Shown here one piece after another: positions 1 to 11,205 of a stretch of 64,000 nt of DNA. The stretch lies in assembly GCA_018222965.1 (NCBI GenBank), contig JAAEZH010000012.1, positions 1-64,000 on the forward strand, in the 5' to 3' direction. The notes beneath the pieces were generated by a model that saw nothing but the letters and a program-made list of their open reading frames with translations, was not told the origin of the DNA and did no database searches. The translations under genes and the position numbers were made by a program. Position 1 is the first letter of the stretch. Each line of letters starts with the position of its first letter. This stretch comes from Bacteroidota bacterium. Its GTDB lineage: Bacteria > Bacteroidota > Bacteroidia > Chitinophagales > Saprospiraceae.

Positions 1-2044
1 AGGTACGTACAATTTTGTAACAAGCATCCGGTACTACATAGAAGTACTGGTCTTCAAAGCTTACACCGATAAGTTCACACTCATCGAAGTAGATTTCAGG
101 CTCACCAAAGTCTGGCAAGTCACCATCCGTACACTCAACAGTAATGTCTGCAGGGAATTCAACTACCCAGTCAGATACGTGCTCTACAAAAATAGTCTGC
201 GTACAGTTAGCAGAAGGGTTGTTCGGGTTATCGTCAGTAGCTGTCCAGGAGCGTACAATGGTACCTTCCTGACAGTTGTTGATGTTTACAGTAACATTGT
301 ACTCAATGTTTACAGCACAGTTGTCGAAGAAAGTAGCAGTACCGAACTGGTCAAGTACACCGTATTCTTCGTTAGCCAATGCAGCAGCAAGATCATCCAC
401 GTACTCCTCACATGTGATGGTCTCAGGACCAGGACAGAAAGTAGTGATTGGTGGAATCTTGTCGTCAACGTTAACTTCAACCATACAATCGTTTACATTA
501 CCGTAGTCGTCAACAACACGGAATACAACAATGATTGGGCTAATAGCAACGTCGCTACAACAGAAAGTTACAGTAGGACCGAAATCGTCGAAGTTTCCAT
601 TACAGTCACCGTCCATACGGCGAGCAAGGAATCCGTCAAGACCACAGTTGTCGAAAGAACCGTCGTCAAATACGCCGGCAGGAACAACTGCTTGTCCGTC
701 AGAAGAAAGAGTCACTTCAGTGATCTCGTCACAAATAGCAGTAGGAGCAATATCATCAACTACTTCGATTGTTACATCGAGGTTAGTGATGTTACCACAC
801 TCGTCTTCAGCCTGGTAAGTGATCGTGTGGAATCCTAAGTCCAAACCTGGAGAAGGAATCAATCCACCTTGAGCACCATCCTGACCGTTGATGTAGACAG
901 CTTCACCTACTGGAGTGAAAATACGGAGTTCCCAGTCGTTGCAGTTGTCAGAAACATTTGCAGCAGGAAGGAAGTCCTGAGAAGTACATGGCTGTGGGTG
1001 TTGACCAGGAACGTTAGCACTCACTTCAAATGGCGCCATTGTTACTACCGGAGGCGTAGTGTCAAGGATCTTAATCACTTGTACGTTGTCCTCACCGTCT
1101 TCGTTAGAAGTAACTACGGAGTTAGTACACCAGTCAAGAACAGTCCAGGTACGGATAATTTTAAAAGAAGTACCGCATGTTGCGATAGTCTGGTCGCTGT
1201 AGCTGATGTTGTAGTTACAGTATTGACCTGTAATTCCACCAGGAACGCCAGAACCAGTGTTTGCAAGTACAGCACCTGAAGTGATGTCTGAAGCGTCAAT
1301 CGTTTCAGTTCCAACCTCAAGAGCTGCTACTGTAGGATGCAGTTCAACGGCATCAGTGATGTTTGCATAATCATTATACTGTGTACATTCCCAGGTAATG
1401 TCGTTAGGGAAGTCTACGTCATCAGGACGCTCGATAATGATCTGGTCGTAACAAACGTCAGACTCGTTACCGCTGTCATCGATAGCGATGAAACCACGTG
1501 TAACGATTACAAAACCACCGTCAACATTACATTGGTTGGTGATGTCGATGTCTGAAGATACTTGCTGTACATCAGGGAAAAGATCACAGTTATCATCTGC
1601 ATCAGGGAAAGGCACGTTGTTGTAATCCTGCGTACAAGAGATAGTTGTTGTACCACAGAAAAGCACAGGATCTGCCTTATCCTCAACATGGATAGATCCC
1701 CAGCAAGAGTTTGTGCTGGTCAAGTTTGTAACTTTTGTAACCAGTGTCTGGCCCAGGTGAGGGGCTCCGCTAAAGGAAACTACGTTTACACCCGAATACA
1801 ATACGTTCGGGCCTTGCATTACTTCAATCAGATAATCAGCATTAGGATCTGGGGTTCCTTCAAGAACCATATCAGCTGTCAAATCAACTGTACAGTTACC
1901 GTCGGGAGTAGGGTCCACCGAGACCTGAACGTTGTCGTTACAGGCGATGGCTTGTGCCATGGCAGCGTTGCTCGTTAGCAGCGCAACCGGCAACAGAAGC
2001 ATCCACGTTAGTGAACGCATCATTGTAGATTTCGCAAAATTCAT
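1..2044 (-). CDS. Large Cys-rich HYR-like secreted protein, N-terminal part (truncated by window edge)
   Basis: The reading frame is open from ATG at 2044 to the left edge (681 codons, no stop), so only the N-terminal part is present. A signal peptide of about 31 residues ends in AMAQ. After it come repeated units with short Cys motifs such as ISCTQ, WECTQ, ITCEE and VECTD, each followed by a DNC-type motif. Such units resemble the HYR/Ig-like modules of Bacteroidota giant adhesins and gliding-associated proteins. It is probably exported and surface-located; a T9SS sorting domain would be expected at the missing C-terminus but cannot be seen. Codon use is strongly skewed (GGT, AAC, GAC, TTC, ACT favoured) compared with its neighbours, as in highly expressed genes. 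An in-frame ATG at 2023 is an alternative start and also precedes a usable signal peptide. The exact function is unknown; adhesion or a structural surface role is an inference. Confidence 0.85.
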   Translation of the reverse strand, partial: MNFAKSTMMRSLTWMLLLPVALLTSNAAMAQAIACNDNVQVSVDPTPDGNCTVDLTADMVLEGTPDPNADYLIEVMQGPNVLYSGVNVVSFSGAPHLGQTLVTKVTNLTSTNSCWGSIHVEDKADPVLFCGTTTISCTQDYNNVPFPDADDNCDLFPDVQQVSSDIDITNQCNVDGGFVIVTRGFIAIDDSGNESDVCYDQIIIERPDDVDFPNDITWECTQYNDYANITDAVELHPTVAALEVGTETIDASDITSGAVLANTGSGVPGGITGQYCNYNISYSDQTIATCGTSFKIIRTWTVLDWCTNSVVTSNEDGEDNVQVIKILDTTPPVVTMAPFEVSANVPGQHPQPCTSQDFLPAANVSDNCNDWELRIFTPVGEAVYINGQDGAQGGLIPSPGLDLGFHTITYQAEDECGNITNLDVTIEVVDDIAPTAICDEITEVTLSSDGQAVVPAGVFDDGSFDNCGLDGFLARRMDGDCNGNFDDFGPTVTFCCSDVAISPIIVVFRVVDDYGNVNDCMVEVNVDDKIPPITTFCPGPETITCEEYVDDLAAALANEEYGVLDQFGTATFFDNCAVNIEYNVTVNINNCQEGTIVRSWTATDDNPNNPSANCTQTIFVEHVSDWVVEFPADITVECTDGDLPDFGEPEIYFDECELIGVSFEDQYFYVVPDACYKIVRT

Positions 2045-2489
2045 AAGACTACAATTTGTTTAATAAAGGTATACGAGAAAAAATGGGTAATAGCCAAATC
2101 TATATTTCGGACCACCATAAGGCAGTCACAGGGATATACTTCTGATTCAAAGAACAATACCAGTACTAAAAGGGAGATTACATGAAAAAAGCAGAAGGGA
2201 ATTTGTGCTTTCGTGGCTACTATAACATCGCGTGCCTGAGTATCTTCTAAAGCAGAGGGGAATTTGCTTTATCGAAGACGGCTTCGATGTAATCGTAGTT
2301 CATGGGACCTCAATAAGTACCTGGCAAATGTAAAAACAATTGCCATCAATTCCAAACAGCAAACGGCCTTCCGGCCACCTGAAGTAGAATCTTTGGGATT
2401 AATTTCGTCTTTTCAGACGCAACAAAGATACATCGGCAAACAACCATTCGTCATACCCAAAATAGGGTATTTTTGAAAAAGCACCGCTT
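2045..2489. other. Intergenic region with a short imperfect direct repeat and a small hairpin
   Basis: No convincing gene. Two related segments near 2188-2210 and 2250-2271 share the pattern AAAGCAGARGGGAATTTG followed by CTTT. A 7-bp stem (ATCGAAG / CTTCGAT, 2271-2288, loop ACGG) sits next to the second copy. The region should hold the promoter of the large secreted protein that starts at 2044. A weak TAnnTTTG-like match (TACCTTTA) lies a few tens of bases upstream of that start, too poor to claim as a promoter. Confidence 0.4.
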
Positions 2490-3155
2490 TCAGATCAAAC
2501 TGTGATCAAAAGCTTTGCGCATCAGCTCCGCTACATTATTGACTCCGAGCTTCCGCATGATGTTCTTACGATGTACACCAACCGTCTGGTCGCTTATGTA
2601 CAAACGTTTGGCAATTTCTTTATTGGAAAGGGCATCTGAGATGAGCTTCAACACTTCTAATTCCCGACGAGTCAATAAATGCTTTCGGGCAAAACTGTCT
2701 TTCAATACCTCCTCCTTCTTATTCCTTCCGGCAGCATTGTTAAGCTGCACGCCCTCACCAATGTGATTCTCGTCTTTTAGGACGCCCAAAATAGCCTCGG
2801 GTAACGAGCCTTCCGCGCTTTCTTTTAAAATATATCCGGCAGCTCCGTATTTCATCGCCTGCTTGATCAACTTCGAATCCCGGTATGCACTAACAATCAA
2901 TACCTTTACAGGCAATCTTCGCTGACGAATTTTCTTCAACACCTCAAATCCGTCCACATCCCTCAAATTCAACTCCATCAACAGCAGTACCGAAACATTG
3001 GCCCGCAAGGCCTGTAGCAATTCTTTACCCGACCCTGTTTCATAAGCCGGGGAAACAGCAATCCTGGACTCTTCCTCCAAATACTGCCTCAACCCCCTCC
3101 GGAAGAAAGGATGCGGGTCTGCAATGAATATCCGGTAGTTTTCCAATAATTGCAT
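2490..3155 (-). CDS. LuxR/NarL-type response regulator with altered receiver active site
   Basis: The 221-residue protein has the NarL-family layout: receiver domain (about 7-125) and LuxR-type helix-turn-helix (about 158-218, with LTRRELEVLKLI and SNKEIAKRLYIS typical of the family). In the receiver the phosphoacceptor position is Glu61 in LLLMELNL, where an Asp is normal, and the usual acidic pair is Asp13-Pro14 (IADPHP rather than IADDHP). Ser89 and Lys111 of the switch are kept. Known receivers with these changes often act without phosphorylation, and Glu can mimic phospho-Asp, so this may be a constitutive or differently triggered DNA-binding regulator (inference). No histidine kinase is adjacent. 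It lies 38 bp downstream of the fadH-like gene and may be cotranscribed with it. Target genes are unknown. Confidence 0.88.
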   Translation of the reverse strand: MQLLENYRIFIADPHPFFRRGLRQYLEEESRIAVSPAYETGSGKELLQALRANVSVLLLMELNLRDVDGFEVLKKIRQRRLPVKVLIVSAYRDSKLIKQAMKYGAAGYILKESAEGSLPEAILGVLKDENHIGEGVQLNNAAGRNKKEEVLKDSFARKHLLTRRELEVLKLISDALSNKEIAKRLYISDQTVGVHRKNIMRKLGVNNVAELMRKAFDHSLI

Positions 3156-3193
3156 ATATACTGTCTCTGGGTAAAAGCCCGAATGGGGGCAAC

Positions 3194-5236
<2,043 letters not shown>

Positions 5237-5244
5237 TTACCGGC

Positions 5245-8133
5245 TTATTCAATAACGATCATACTGCGGCTGGCTTCTCCATCTGCAGTAAGAACCTTAT
5301 AAAAGAGCGGGCCGCTGGCACCGAGACGGTTGCTGTCAAATTCAAAGTAACGTGTTCCGGCAGCACAATCTTGCTGATCGGTATACAATACCTGACCGGT
5401 TGCTGTATAAATCTCCAAACCAACGCTTCCCGCTTCCGGCAGGAAGAATGGAATCCGCACCTGCCCTTTGGCCGGGTTTGGAATGGTTTGGTAAAGGGCA
5501 AAGTTTTCCTGCATTTCCCGACTTTCGTCGAATGCCAATTCGAGCTCATACACTTCAAGATCTTCATTGTACATCTCGCCGGAAACCAGCTTTACTTCCT
5601 GCTGCAACACATCGCTCCACTTCAGGCCGCGTTGATTCGCGCGGAAGCGCAAACTAAACATCGGAATGTCTGACTCCAGCATCATAACTTCATTGTTCCA
5701 ACTGAAAGTCAACACACCGGCTTCTTCCAGATGGTTGAAATGCTCGGCATTAAAACCGGGCAGACTGATCGGCTCCAATTCGCCAAACTCCACAAGGCTC
5801 TTATCGTAAGAAAGCGCAAACTGAAGTCCGCTAAGCGAACCCATCTCTTCCAGATAAACAGCTACAGAAGCCCATTCGCCGACAGGCAATTCCGTATCCA
5901 TAATCATCAGGTTGGCAAAACCCGAACGGGTATCCACGGATGTTCCTTCTGCCGGATTCGCAGAGTTGTTGACATCCCCAACTTTGACAGCCACAAAGGC
6001 TACCTCAGTGGTATCGTTCAAATTAGGTACATCCGCATATTCCGGGAAGTTTTCTGCCAGTGGAAAAGTCGGATCATCGAAAACATAATTGGCATCTACA
6101 AAACGCCAGGAAGTATTATTCGGGAACTCGGTGGAAACGATCAGAATGACTTTCCGAATCTCCACCAGGTCCAGGGTAGTAATCGTGTTGCTCTTATTGG
6201 CATCAGCGGCTATATGCTGATAAGGGGAATCCAGTGCGTCCAGACCCAATATGTGCTTCTGCACAGCTACGAGGTCGAGCGTGGTCACACCATTGGTTAC
6301 ATTGATGTCTTTAAAGGGAGTAACCCTGTAGCCATCGCAGGTCGGAATGTCGCCCACCTCAAAAAGGCCACTCTGATCGGTAGTTTGCGTTCCGATCAAT
6401 AAGCCTTGTCCCAAATCCGTGATATCTACTGTTACATCCGATACATACTCGGTCAGCTCGTTTTGAATGCCGCCGCCAATCGCCGCAAAAGGCTCATCGG
6501 TGGTACACAGCATTTCGTGAGGCGTAGCAATAAAGACATTCTCCTGCATCAGGGGAATATCAGAATTGCGGCAAACCAGATCTTCCAGTCGGGTGTCAGT
6601 GATCAACTGCTTCTCTTCGTCCGACAATGCCGGATCGTTCAGATAGTAAAAGCGATCACCATCCCGCAGATCCTGAAACTGCTTGGTCATGATGGTCATG
6701 ATCGTTTCGCCAAAGAGCGCATTGCTCATGTGCGATTCGGCCAGCATGCCTACCCAGGCATCCAGCGAATCCAGCGAACCGTATACATTTTCCAACAAGG
6801 CGGAAACGGTAGTCTCGCCGGTAATATCTTCGAAAGTTTGATGAGGAGGCAGTCCGAAGGCAATCCGGATATCATTAAGTGCCGGAATACCACGCTCGCG
6901 TCCACGGGTAATATTGATAGATGCCAAATCCAAACCGCCGGAACCCGGAGGGCCAAACAGGAAATTGCGAATCGCATCAATCACTTTATTGTCCATGCTC
7001 TGTTGCACCTGAGCTCCCATGCCTTTGAGGTAGGGTTCTACCCCCATATCGTGCAATTCCATCGGATGGAAGAAAGCATCTTTGAGCAGGAGATTTCCTT
7101 CTGGTACCGTTTGCCCTTCCATGTCTTTCCGACGAATGGTGTCGGTAAGCAGGGTGTGACCAAGGCGGTAAGCTGCTGCAGAAAACACATTGGAAATACC
7201 GGCATTGATCGACGGATCGTATCCGGTGTACGGATCGAGGTGAACCCCCATAGTCGGCAGCCACTCTTCATATACAATAGCCTGCTGCATGCCGCCAACC
7301 AGTTTGCGTACATGCTGGTAAACTTCTTCATCGGTCCAGGTCGGATGCTCCGCTATTACTTCATCACACATTCGGTTGTGCTCGCGCACAAACAAGGTAT
7401 GGAAAGAAGCCAGCAGCACATTCTCATTGGCACGCACATCACCAGCTACATAATGCTTGGGGCCCATGCCCACCGGATCATCCATGTGAGGAGCATTGGC
7501 ATCCACATCCGAATCATATTCACCATCAATCGTATTGAAGGGGAGCATATTTCCCGCAGAGGTTTTCAACTTCCCATCCTGGAATGTACGCAACCAGTCA
7601 GCCCGCGCCTGATCGGAGCCATAAACGGCAGAGGCATCAATAAATGAAGTGATAAAGTTCTGGTGTTCCCTCGGATTGTCGGGACCTGTACCCGTTCCCG
7701 GGAATGGCGTTGATCGACGCATAGGAATCAATGCCTGACCGATACCCCACGGATCAAACCAGGGATCGCCTTGTGGAACCTGGATGTAAACATAACTGCC
7801 CGGCGTAGCATCGTCGGCTGCCAGGGTAATATCGTGATCGATAAACTGACCAAACACCCAACAGTAGTCACTCAGACCAAGCGGGTCGTTGAGCAGCCCT
7901 GTCTGGGCAAAAATCTCATTACTAACATATCGTGGATTCGGCCAGCCCGGGCCGCCGAGGGTACTGACTCCGTCTCCATAATTGGGCGGAGCGACCCGAA
8001 TAAACTGGCTGTTAGCTGCGCCCCAATCCGGGTTAGCTACGTTATTACCGGTACCGTCGACAGTCCGGTTTTCCTGCGCAAAAAGGCTACTTGCCAGGAA
8101 TAGAAGTAAAACAGGGAGTACAATTTGCTTCAT
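5245..8133 (-). CDS. Secreted animal-type haem peroxidase with dockerin-like and cohesin-like modules and T9SS sorting domain
   Basis: This 962-residue protein starts with a signal peptide (cleavage near SLFAQ, residue 20). Residues about 60-560 are an animal haem peroxidase domain. FGQFIDHD contains Asp99 and distal His100, FVREHNR carries the catalytic Arg, YRLGHTLL the proximal His, and RGRERGIPALND the conserved family motif. It should use hydrogen peroxide to oxidise halide or organic substrates outside the cell. Around residues 620-670 two dockerin-like segments occur (TTLDLVAVQKHILG and TTLDLVEIRKVIL), followed by a beta-rich cohesin-like segment (about 735-860). The C-terminus (about 878-962, starting YQTIPNPAKGQ and ending MIVIE) is a T9SS type A sorting domain, so export across both membranes is expected. 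It is the first gene of a likely run with fadH and the regulator gene. The dockerin and cohesin assignments are weaker than the peroxidase one. The substrate is unknown. Confidence 0.9.
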   Translation of the reverse strand: MKQIVLPVLLLFLASSLFAQENRTVDGTGNNVANPDWGAANSQFIRVAPPNYGDGVSTLGGPGWPNPRYVSNEIFAQTGLLNDPLGLSDYCWVFGQFIDHDITLAADDATPGSYVYIQVPQGDPWFDPWGIGQALIPMRRSTPFPGTGTGPDNPREHQNFITSFIDASAVYGSDQARADWLRTFQDGKLKTSAGNMLPFNTIDGEYDSDVDANAPHMDDPVGMGPKHYVAGDVRANENVLLASFHTLFVREHNRMCDEVIAEHPTWTDEEVYQHVRKLVGGMQQAIVYEEWLPTMGVHLDPYTGYDPSINAGISNVFSAAAYRLGHTLLTDTIRRKDMEGQTVPEGNLLLKDAFFHPMELHDMGVEPYLKGMGAQVQQSMDNKVIDAIRNFLFGPPGSGGLDLASINITRGRERGIPALNDIRIAFGLPPHQTFEDITGETTVSALLENVYGSLDSLDAWVGMLAESHMSNALFGETIMTIMTKQFQDLRDGDRFYYLNDPALSDEEKQLITDTRLEDLVCRNSDIPLMQENVFIATPHEMLCTTDEPFAAIGGGIQNELTEYVSDVTVDITDLGQGLLIGTQTTDQSGLFEVGDIPTCDGYRVTPFKDINVTNGVTTLDLVAVQKHILGLDALDSPYQHIAADANKSNTITTLDLVEIRKVILIVSTEFPNNTSWRFVDANYVFDDPTFPLAENFPEYADVPNLNDTTEVAFVAVKVGDVNNSANPAEGTSVDTRSGFANLMIMDTELPVGEWASVAVYLEEMGSLSGLQFALSYDKSLVEFGELEPISLPGFNAEHFNHLEEAGVLTFSWNNEVMMLESDIPMFSLRFRANQRGLKWSDVLQQEVKLVSGEMYNEDLEVYELELAFDESREMQENFALYQTIPNPAKGQVRIPFFLPEAGSVGLEIYTATGQVLYTDQQDCAAGTRYFEFDSNRLGASGPLFYKVLTADGEASRSMIVIE

Positions 8134-8630
8134 GGCATTTTCTTTTGTTCATGGGGGATCAATACAATATCTCCTATAAACACAGGATGTATTCTTTTGA
8201 TCGGCTTTGGGATGCTTTATCCAGTCAAATTGCTGGTGAGCTCTTTGCAGACGTGGCAAATATAATCAATTTCACCCTTTGGTTGCCAGTACCTTACCTC
8301 AGATTTTAGTGACTTTTGTTCTCAGGGTTCTCTGCTTGAAGCATTTGACGCGTTTTACAAGAATTGGAGCCCCCCTCATTTCTGCAGGAAGCCTTGAGAA
8401 CGATACTCGCTCATCCTAAAAAAAATCCCTACTTTTAAACAAACACCGATAGCCCAATATGATCCATCCACATTCCGATCTTCTCAGTTGTATGTATAAT
8501 ACGGGATACACCATATTTGTCCTGGCATATGCAAATGCCGACTGATTTATGGCAATGAGGATAATGGGAAAATCATTTGGGGATTGTAAAAATGTTCTGC
8601 GAAAACAGCGGAAACACAACCCATTGTAAA
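8134..8630. other. Intergenic region between divergent genes, no feature recognised
   Basis: About 500 bp separate the divergently transcribed peroxidase gene (minus) and GYF_2 membrane protein gene (plus). Promoters for both must lie here, but no consensus TTG/TAnnTTTG pair stands out. Short open frames in this stretch have no signal, codon bias or recognisable homology. Confidence 0.4.
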
Positions 8631-9557
8631 ATGACTGAGTACTACATCCTCCGGGGAGAAAATAAGGAAGGCCCCTTTTCACTGGAAGCATTGAAAAATC
8701 AAAAAATTTTTACAGACACCCTTATTGGAATGCCCGGATGGGAAAACTGGAAACCAGCAGTTGATGTTCCTGAATTAAAAGATCTCATCAGCAAAGACCT
8801 CCCTCCTGTTCCGACAACAAAATCCAACAAAGAAATTTCGGAAACGCCTCCAACCTATGCCGGCAGTATGGGAACAAGTGTCAACCTGGAAGACGAGCTG
8901 GTCCCCAGTCAGACAAAATACGACTACAGCCAGGTGGAAGACATTGCAGGCGTTGACTATCAAAAGGCGATGTATGCCACCGGCGCTTATATTGCCATAA
9001 ACATATTTTTCAAGGATATCGCTGTTCTAAACTTTGCCGGCATCCTGATATCAACCACGCTGGTAGTATTTGTCTGGATTTACTTCAAAAAGTATTTTGA
9101 TGCCATGAAAGACAACAGTACTTCCAAACTGGTCACCTGGATCATCGGAGCATATATCCTTTTTGGAGTGGTCAATCTGTTTTCCAATTCTTTTATGTCT
9201 ATTTACAGCATCCCGGATACGGGCGAGGATGAACTGGCCAGGAGCTCCGGATTTATTTATATTGGAATAATAGCCGCCATGCTTGTCGTGTTCATTTCTG
9301 GCATTCGATTAATCGGTGCGGGAAGCAGGCATCAATTGCCATTAAAGCGCATTGCCGTAAGCTCGATGATTTTGATTCCGGTTTATATGGTGGTCAGCTT
9401 ATTGGAAAACATGCCGCTGCTGGATGAAATCGCTCAGATGTTTGGAGACGATCAATTTGAAACGGGCCCTGTTTTTAACATTCTGGTCATGCTTCCCTTT
9501 TTCTTTTTGCTCCAGCACTTTTACCGGGCCGACAAGTATGATGCTACACCCGGCTAA
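8631..9557 (+). CDS. GYF_2 (DUF4339) domain membrane protein
   Basis: The N-terminal 50 residues (starting MTEYYILRG, with EGPFSLEAL and the Trp motif PGWENWKPA) are a GYF_2/DUF4339 domain, a small module thought to bind short peptides. A polar linker follows to about residue 105, then about six hydrophobic segments with no known enzyme motif. An upstream in-frame ATG at 8577 would add 18 residues of poor quality; ATG 8631 starts exactly at the domain and is preferred. The gene is followed 7 bp later by another small membrane-protein gene, so the two are likely cotranscribed. Proteins of this layout in Bacteroidota are uncharacterised; a membrane-bound recruitment or stress role is only a guess. 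Confidence 0.75.
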   Translation: MTEYYILRGENKEGPFSLEALKNQKIFTDTLIGMPGWENWKPAVDVPELKDLISKDLPPVPTTKSNKEISETPPTYAGSMGTSVNLEDELVPSQTKYDYSQVEDIAGVDYQKAMYATGAYIAINIFFKDIAVLNFAGILISTTLVVFVWIYFKKYFDAMKDNSTSKLVTWIIGAYILFGVVNLFSNSFMSIYSIPDTGEDELARSSGFIYIGIIAAMLVVFISGIRLIGAGSRHQLPLKRIAVSSMILIPVYMVVSLLENMPLLDEIAQMFGDDQFETGPVFNILVMLPFFFLLQHFYRADKYDATPG

Positions 9558-9564
9558 TCGAAAC

Positions 9565-9855
9565 ATGAAAGCAGCCCCATCCAGAAAATACCAACATCTT
9601 TTCATTTCCATTTGCCTGGATCTTTTGGGGATGTTTACCTATGCCATCCCTCTTCTGGGGGAAATAGGAGATGTCGTATTTGCCCCCCTTTATGCCCTGG
9701 CTATTTTCATCATGTATCGCAAAAGAAAACTTCCGGCAGCTGTGGGTGCCTTTGTCGGTGCAGTGGAAGAATGGCTACCCGGTACAGACATTATTCCGAG
9801 TGCAACGATTATGTGGGTGTATGTCTATCTCGGGGAGCGAGATAAAGTTGGATAG
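9565..9855 (+). CDS. Small two-to-three-helix membrane protein, function unknown
   Basis: The 96-residue product has hydrophobic stretches at about 12-32 (SICLDLLGMFTYAIPLLGE), 36-50 (FAPLYALAIFIMY) and 57-80 (AVGAFVGAVEEWLPGTD). The GEIGDVVFAPLYAL and EEWLPGTDIIPSAT segments look like the conserved core of a small uncharacterised Bacteroidota membrane-protein family. ATG 9565 follows the GYF_2 gene stop by 7 bp. A slightly earlier ATG at 9538 would overlap that gene and is less likely. It is convergent with the TPR gene, whose stop is only 13 bp away. Confidence 0.65.
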   Translation: MKAAPSRKYQHLFISICLDLLGMFTYAIPLLGEIGDVVFAPLYALAIFIMYRKRKLPAAVGAFVGAVEEWLPGTDIIPSATIMWVYVYLGERDKVG

Positions 9856-9868
9856 TTGGATTCCCCGC

Positions 9869-10573
9869 CTAAATCGCTTCCAATAATTTAGCGGCTTCCT
9901 CATCCATATACTGCTGCTTGGACACGATCTTTTCCAACAAACTTTTGGCTGGAGCTACCTGCCCGTTGTGCAGATAGGCCAGGGCGAGCACCCAGTCGGT
10001 CTCCGCTTCCAAATCATCTGATAACCCCCTGGATTCTTTTAGGAGATCTATGGCTTTCGCCGAATTGGGTTCATTAGACAACAGTAAGGCACATCCATAA
10101 TAAAACAGATCAAAATGATCTGCTTTCTGCTGCTGAATCAATTGCTCGTACTGGGATATCGCCTGGGCATAATTTTTATCCCCAAATGCCTTATTGGCGT
10201 TGTACTTTAGGATCTTACCAGCATCCTCTTCCGGACTTTTCCGCTCGGCCATCTGATCCGTCATTAAATTCAGATCTTCCAAATAGTTGCCTGCCATCTG
10301 TCTTACATCGGTCGGCTGATTGTTCCGAATTAGAAAAAAGAGACTGATAAGAATTGCTACGGAGGCTGCTGCCAATAGCGGACGTAAACGCCTGATCCGA
10401 AAGCCCTGTCTGCGAGAATTTTTACCCTCCCGATAGATTTCTTTATCAGCCAGTTTTCCGGCCCAGCGCTCCTTTGTTTCCTGATCCAGATGCTTTTCAA
10501 TCAGTTTTTCTGTCAGTTTCTCCATTTCCGCTTCCGGGAGTTCTCCTTTGGTATATTTTTGAATTTGTTTCAT
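9869..10573 (-). CDS. Single-span membrane protein with periplasmic TPR domain, candidate partner or anti-sigma of the adjacent ECF sigma factor
   Basis: The 234-residue protein has a charged cytoplasmic N-terminus (1-64, helical, rich in Glu and Lys), one transmembrane helix (about 65-83, LLAAASVAILISLFFLI) and a C-terminal region with TPR-like helices (about 105-230: AFGDKNYAQAISQYEQLI, LALAYLHNGQVAPAKSLLEKI). With Arg/Lys-rich residues before the helix, an N-in topology is expected, placing the TPRs in the periplasm. The gene starts 7 bp after the ECF sigma gene, the usual arrangement for a sigma factor and its membrane regulator. No classical zinc anti-sigma motif or FecR domain is visible, so anti-sigma function is inferred from position and topology. 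ATG 10573 was chosen; an upstream in-frame TTG at 10591 would overlap the sigma gene. Confidence 0.75.
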   Translation of the reverse strand: MKQIQKYTKGELPEAEMEKLTEKLIEKHLDQETKERWAGKLADKEIYREGKNSRRQGFRIRRLRPLLAAASVAILISLFFLIRNNQPTDVRQMAGNYLEDLNLMTDQMAERKSPEEDAGKILKYNANKAFGDKNYAQAISQYEQLIQQQKADHFDLFYYGCALLLSNEPNSAKAIDLLKESRGLSDDLEAETDWVLALAYLHNGQVAPAKSLLEKIVSKQQYMDEEAAKLLEAI

Positions 10574-10580
10574 TTTGTGT

Positions 10581-11165
10581 TTATTCTTCAATGTGGTAAT
10601 AACGAGCGAAACAATGTCTTAACTTTTCGACACAGCGCTGTTTTCGTTTGCGCAGGCTGGCTGGTGTAACTTCTTTTTCAATCGCCATATCCTGTAGGCT
10701 AATCTTTTGGTAATAAAACCCTTTAAGTATCTGAGCACAATCCGCACAAAGCTCTTTCCAGGCATTGCCTAATGCAGACATGACTTCCGGCTCCACCTCC
10801 TCCGTTTCATAAGAGATCAATAATTCATCGGCTGATATCTCTTTTATTTTGCCATCCTTACGAATGGATTTCAAATAAAGTTGATGCGCCATTCGCGTAA
10901 GCAAAAAACGAAGGTTGCCATATTTGATCTTTCCCTCCTGCAATTTCTTGCGAAAGAGCAGCAAAGCGTCCATGGTCATATCGTAAGCCAGCTCTCTGCT
11001 TAAGCCGTTGTTTTTCACCAGATAATTTCTGCAATCTTCAAAATGATTCAGAAAAATGGTTTCAAACAATGACTCATCTCCAGATTTTAACTGGACAACC
11101 AATTGCTCAAAGCTCTCCTGGCTAAGACCAAAATTCTTTACGGGAAGCGCTTCAGTTGTAGACAT
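10581..11165 (-). CDS. ECF-type RNA polymerase sigma factor
   Basis: The 194-residue protein has the size and two-domain layout of an extracytoplasmic-function sigma factor. Region 2 spans about 20-90 (LFETIFLNHFEDCRNYL, then AYDMTMDALLLFRKKL). Region 4 spans about 130-185 (ILKGFYYQKISLQDMAIEK, then LRKRKQRCVEKL, a helix-turn-helix). Such proteins direct RNA polymerase to a small set of promoters, usually including their own. Upstream of this gene (11206-11238) is a promoter-like motif that occurs again in front of the divergent secreted-protein gene, which suggests autoregulation and a shared regulon. The sequence is divergent enough that regions 1 and 3 are absent, as expected for ECF factors. 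Confidence 0.85.
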   Translation of the reverse strand: MSTTEALPVKNFGLSQESFEQLVVQLKSGDESLFETIFLNHFEDCRNYLVKNNGLSRELAYDMTMDALLLFRKKLQEGKIKYGNLRFLLTRMAHQLYLKSIRKDGKIKEISADELLISYETEEVEPEVMSALGNAWKELCADCAQILKGFYYQKISLQDMAIEKEVTPASLRKRKQRCVEKLRHCFARYYHIEE

Positions 11166-11205
11166 CTATAGAATTACGCGTTTGATGTTGGCTTAATCTC
11201 GCTAG

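Noticed and set aside
179-1978. Several plus-strand open frames of 70-220 codons across the left end
   Set aside because: They are antisense to a continuous minus-strand reading frame with signal peptide and regular Cys motifs. Their own translations are low-complexity and lack any family features.
6406-7647. 413-codon plus-strand open frame
   Set aside because: It lies wholly antisense to the haem peroxidase gene, whose catalytic motifs are intact, and has no recognisable domain.
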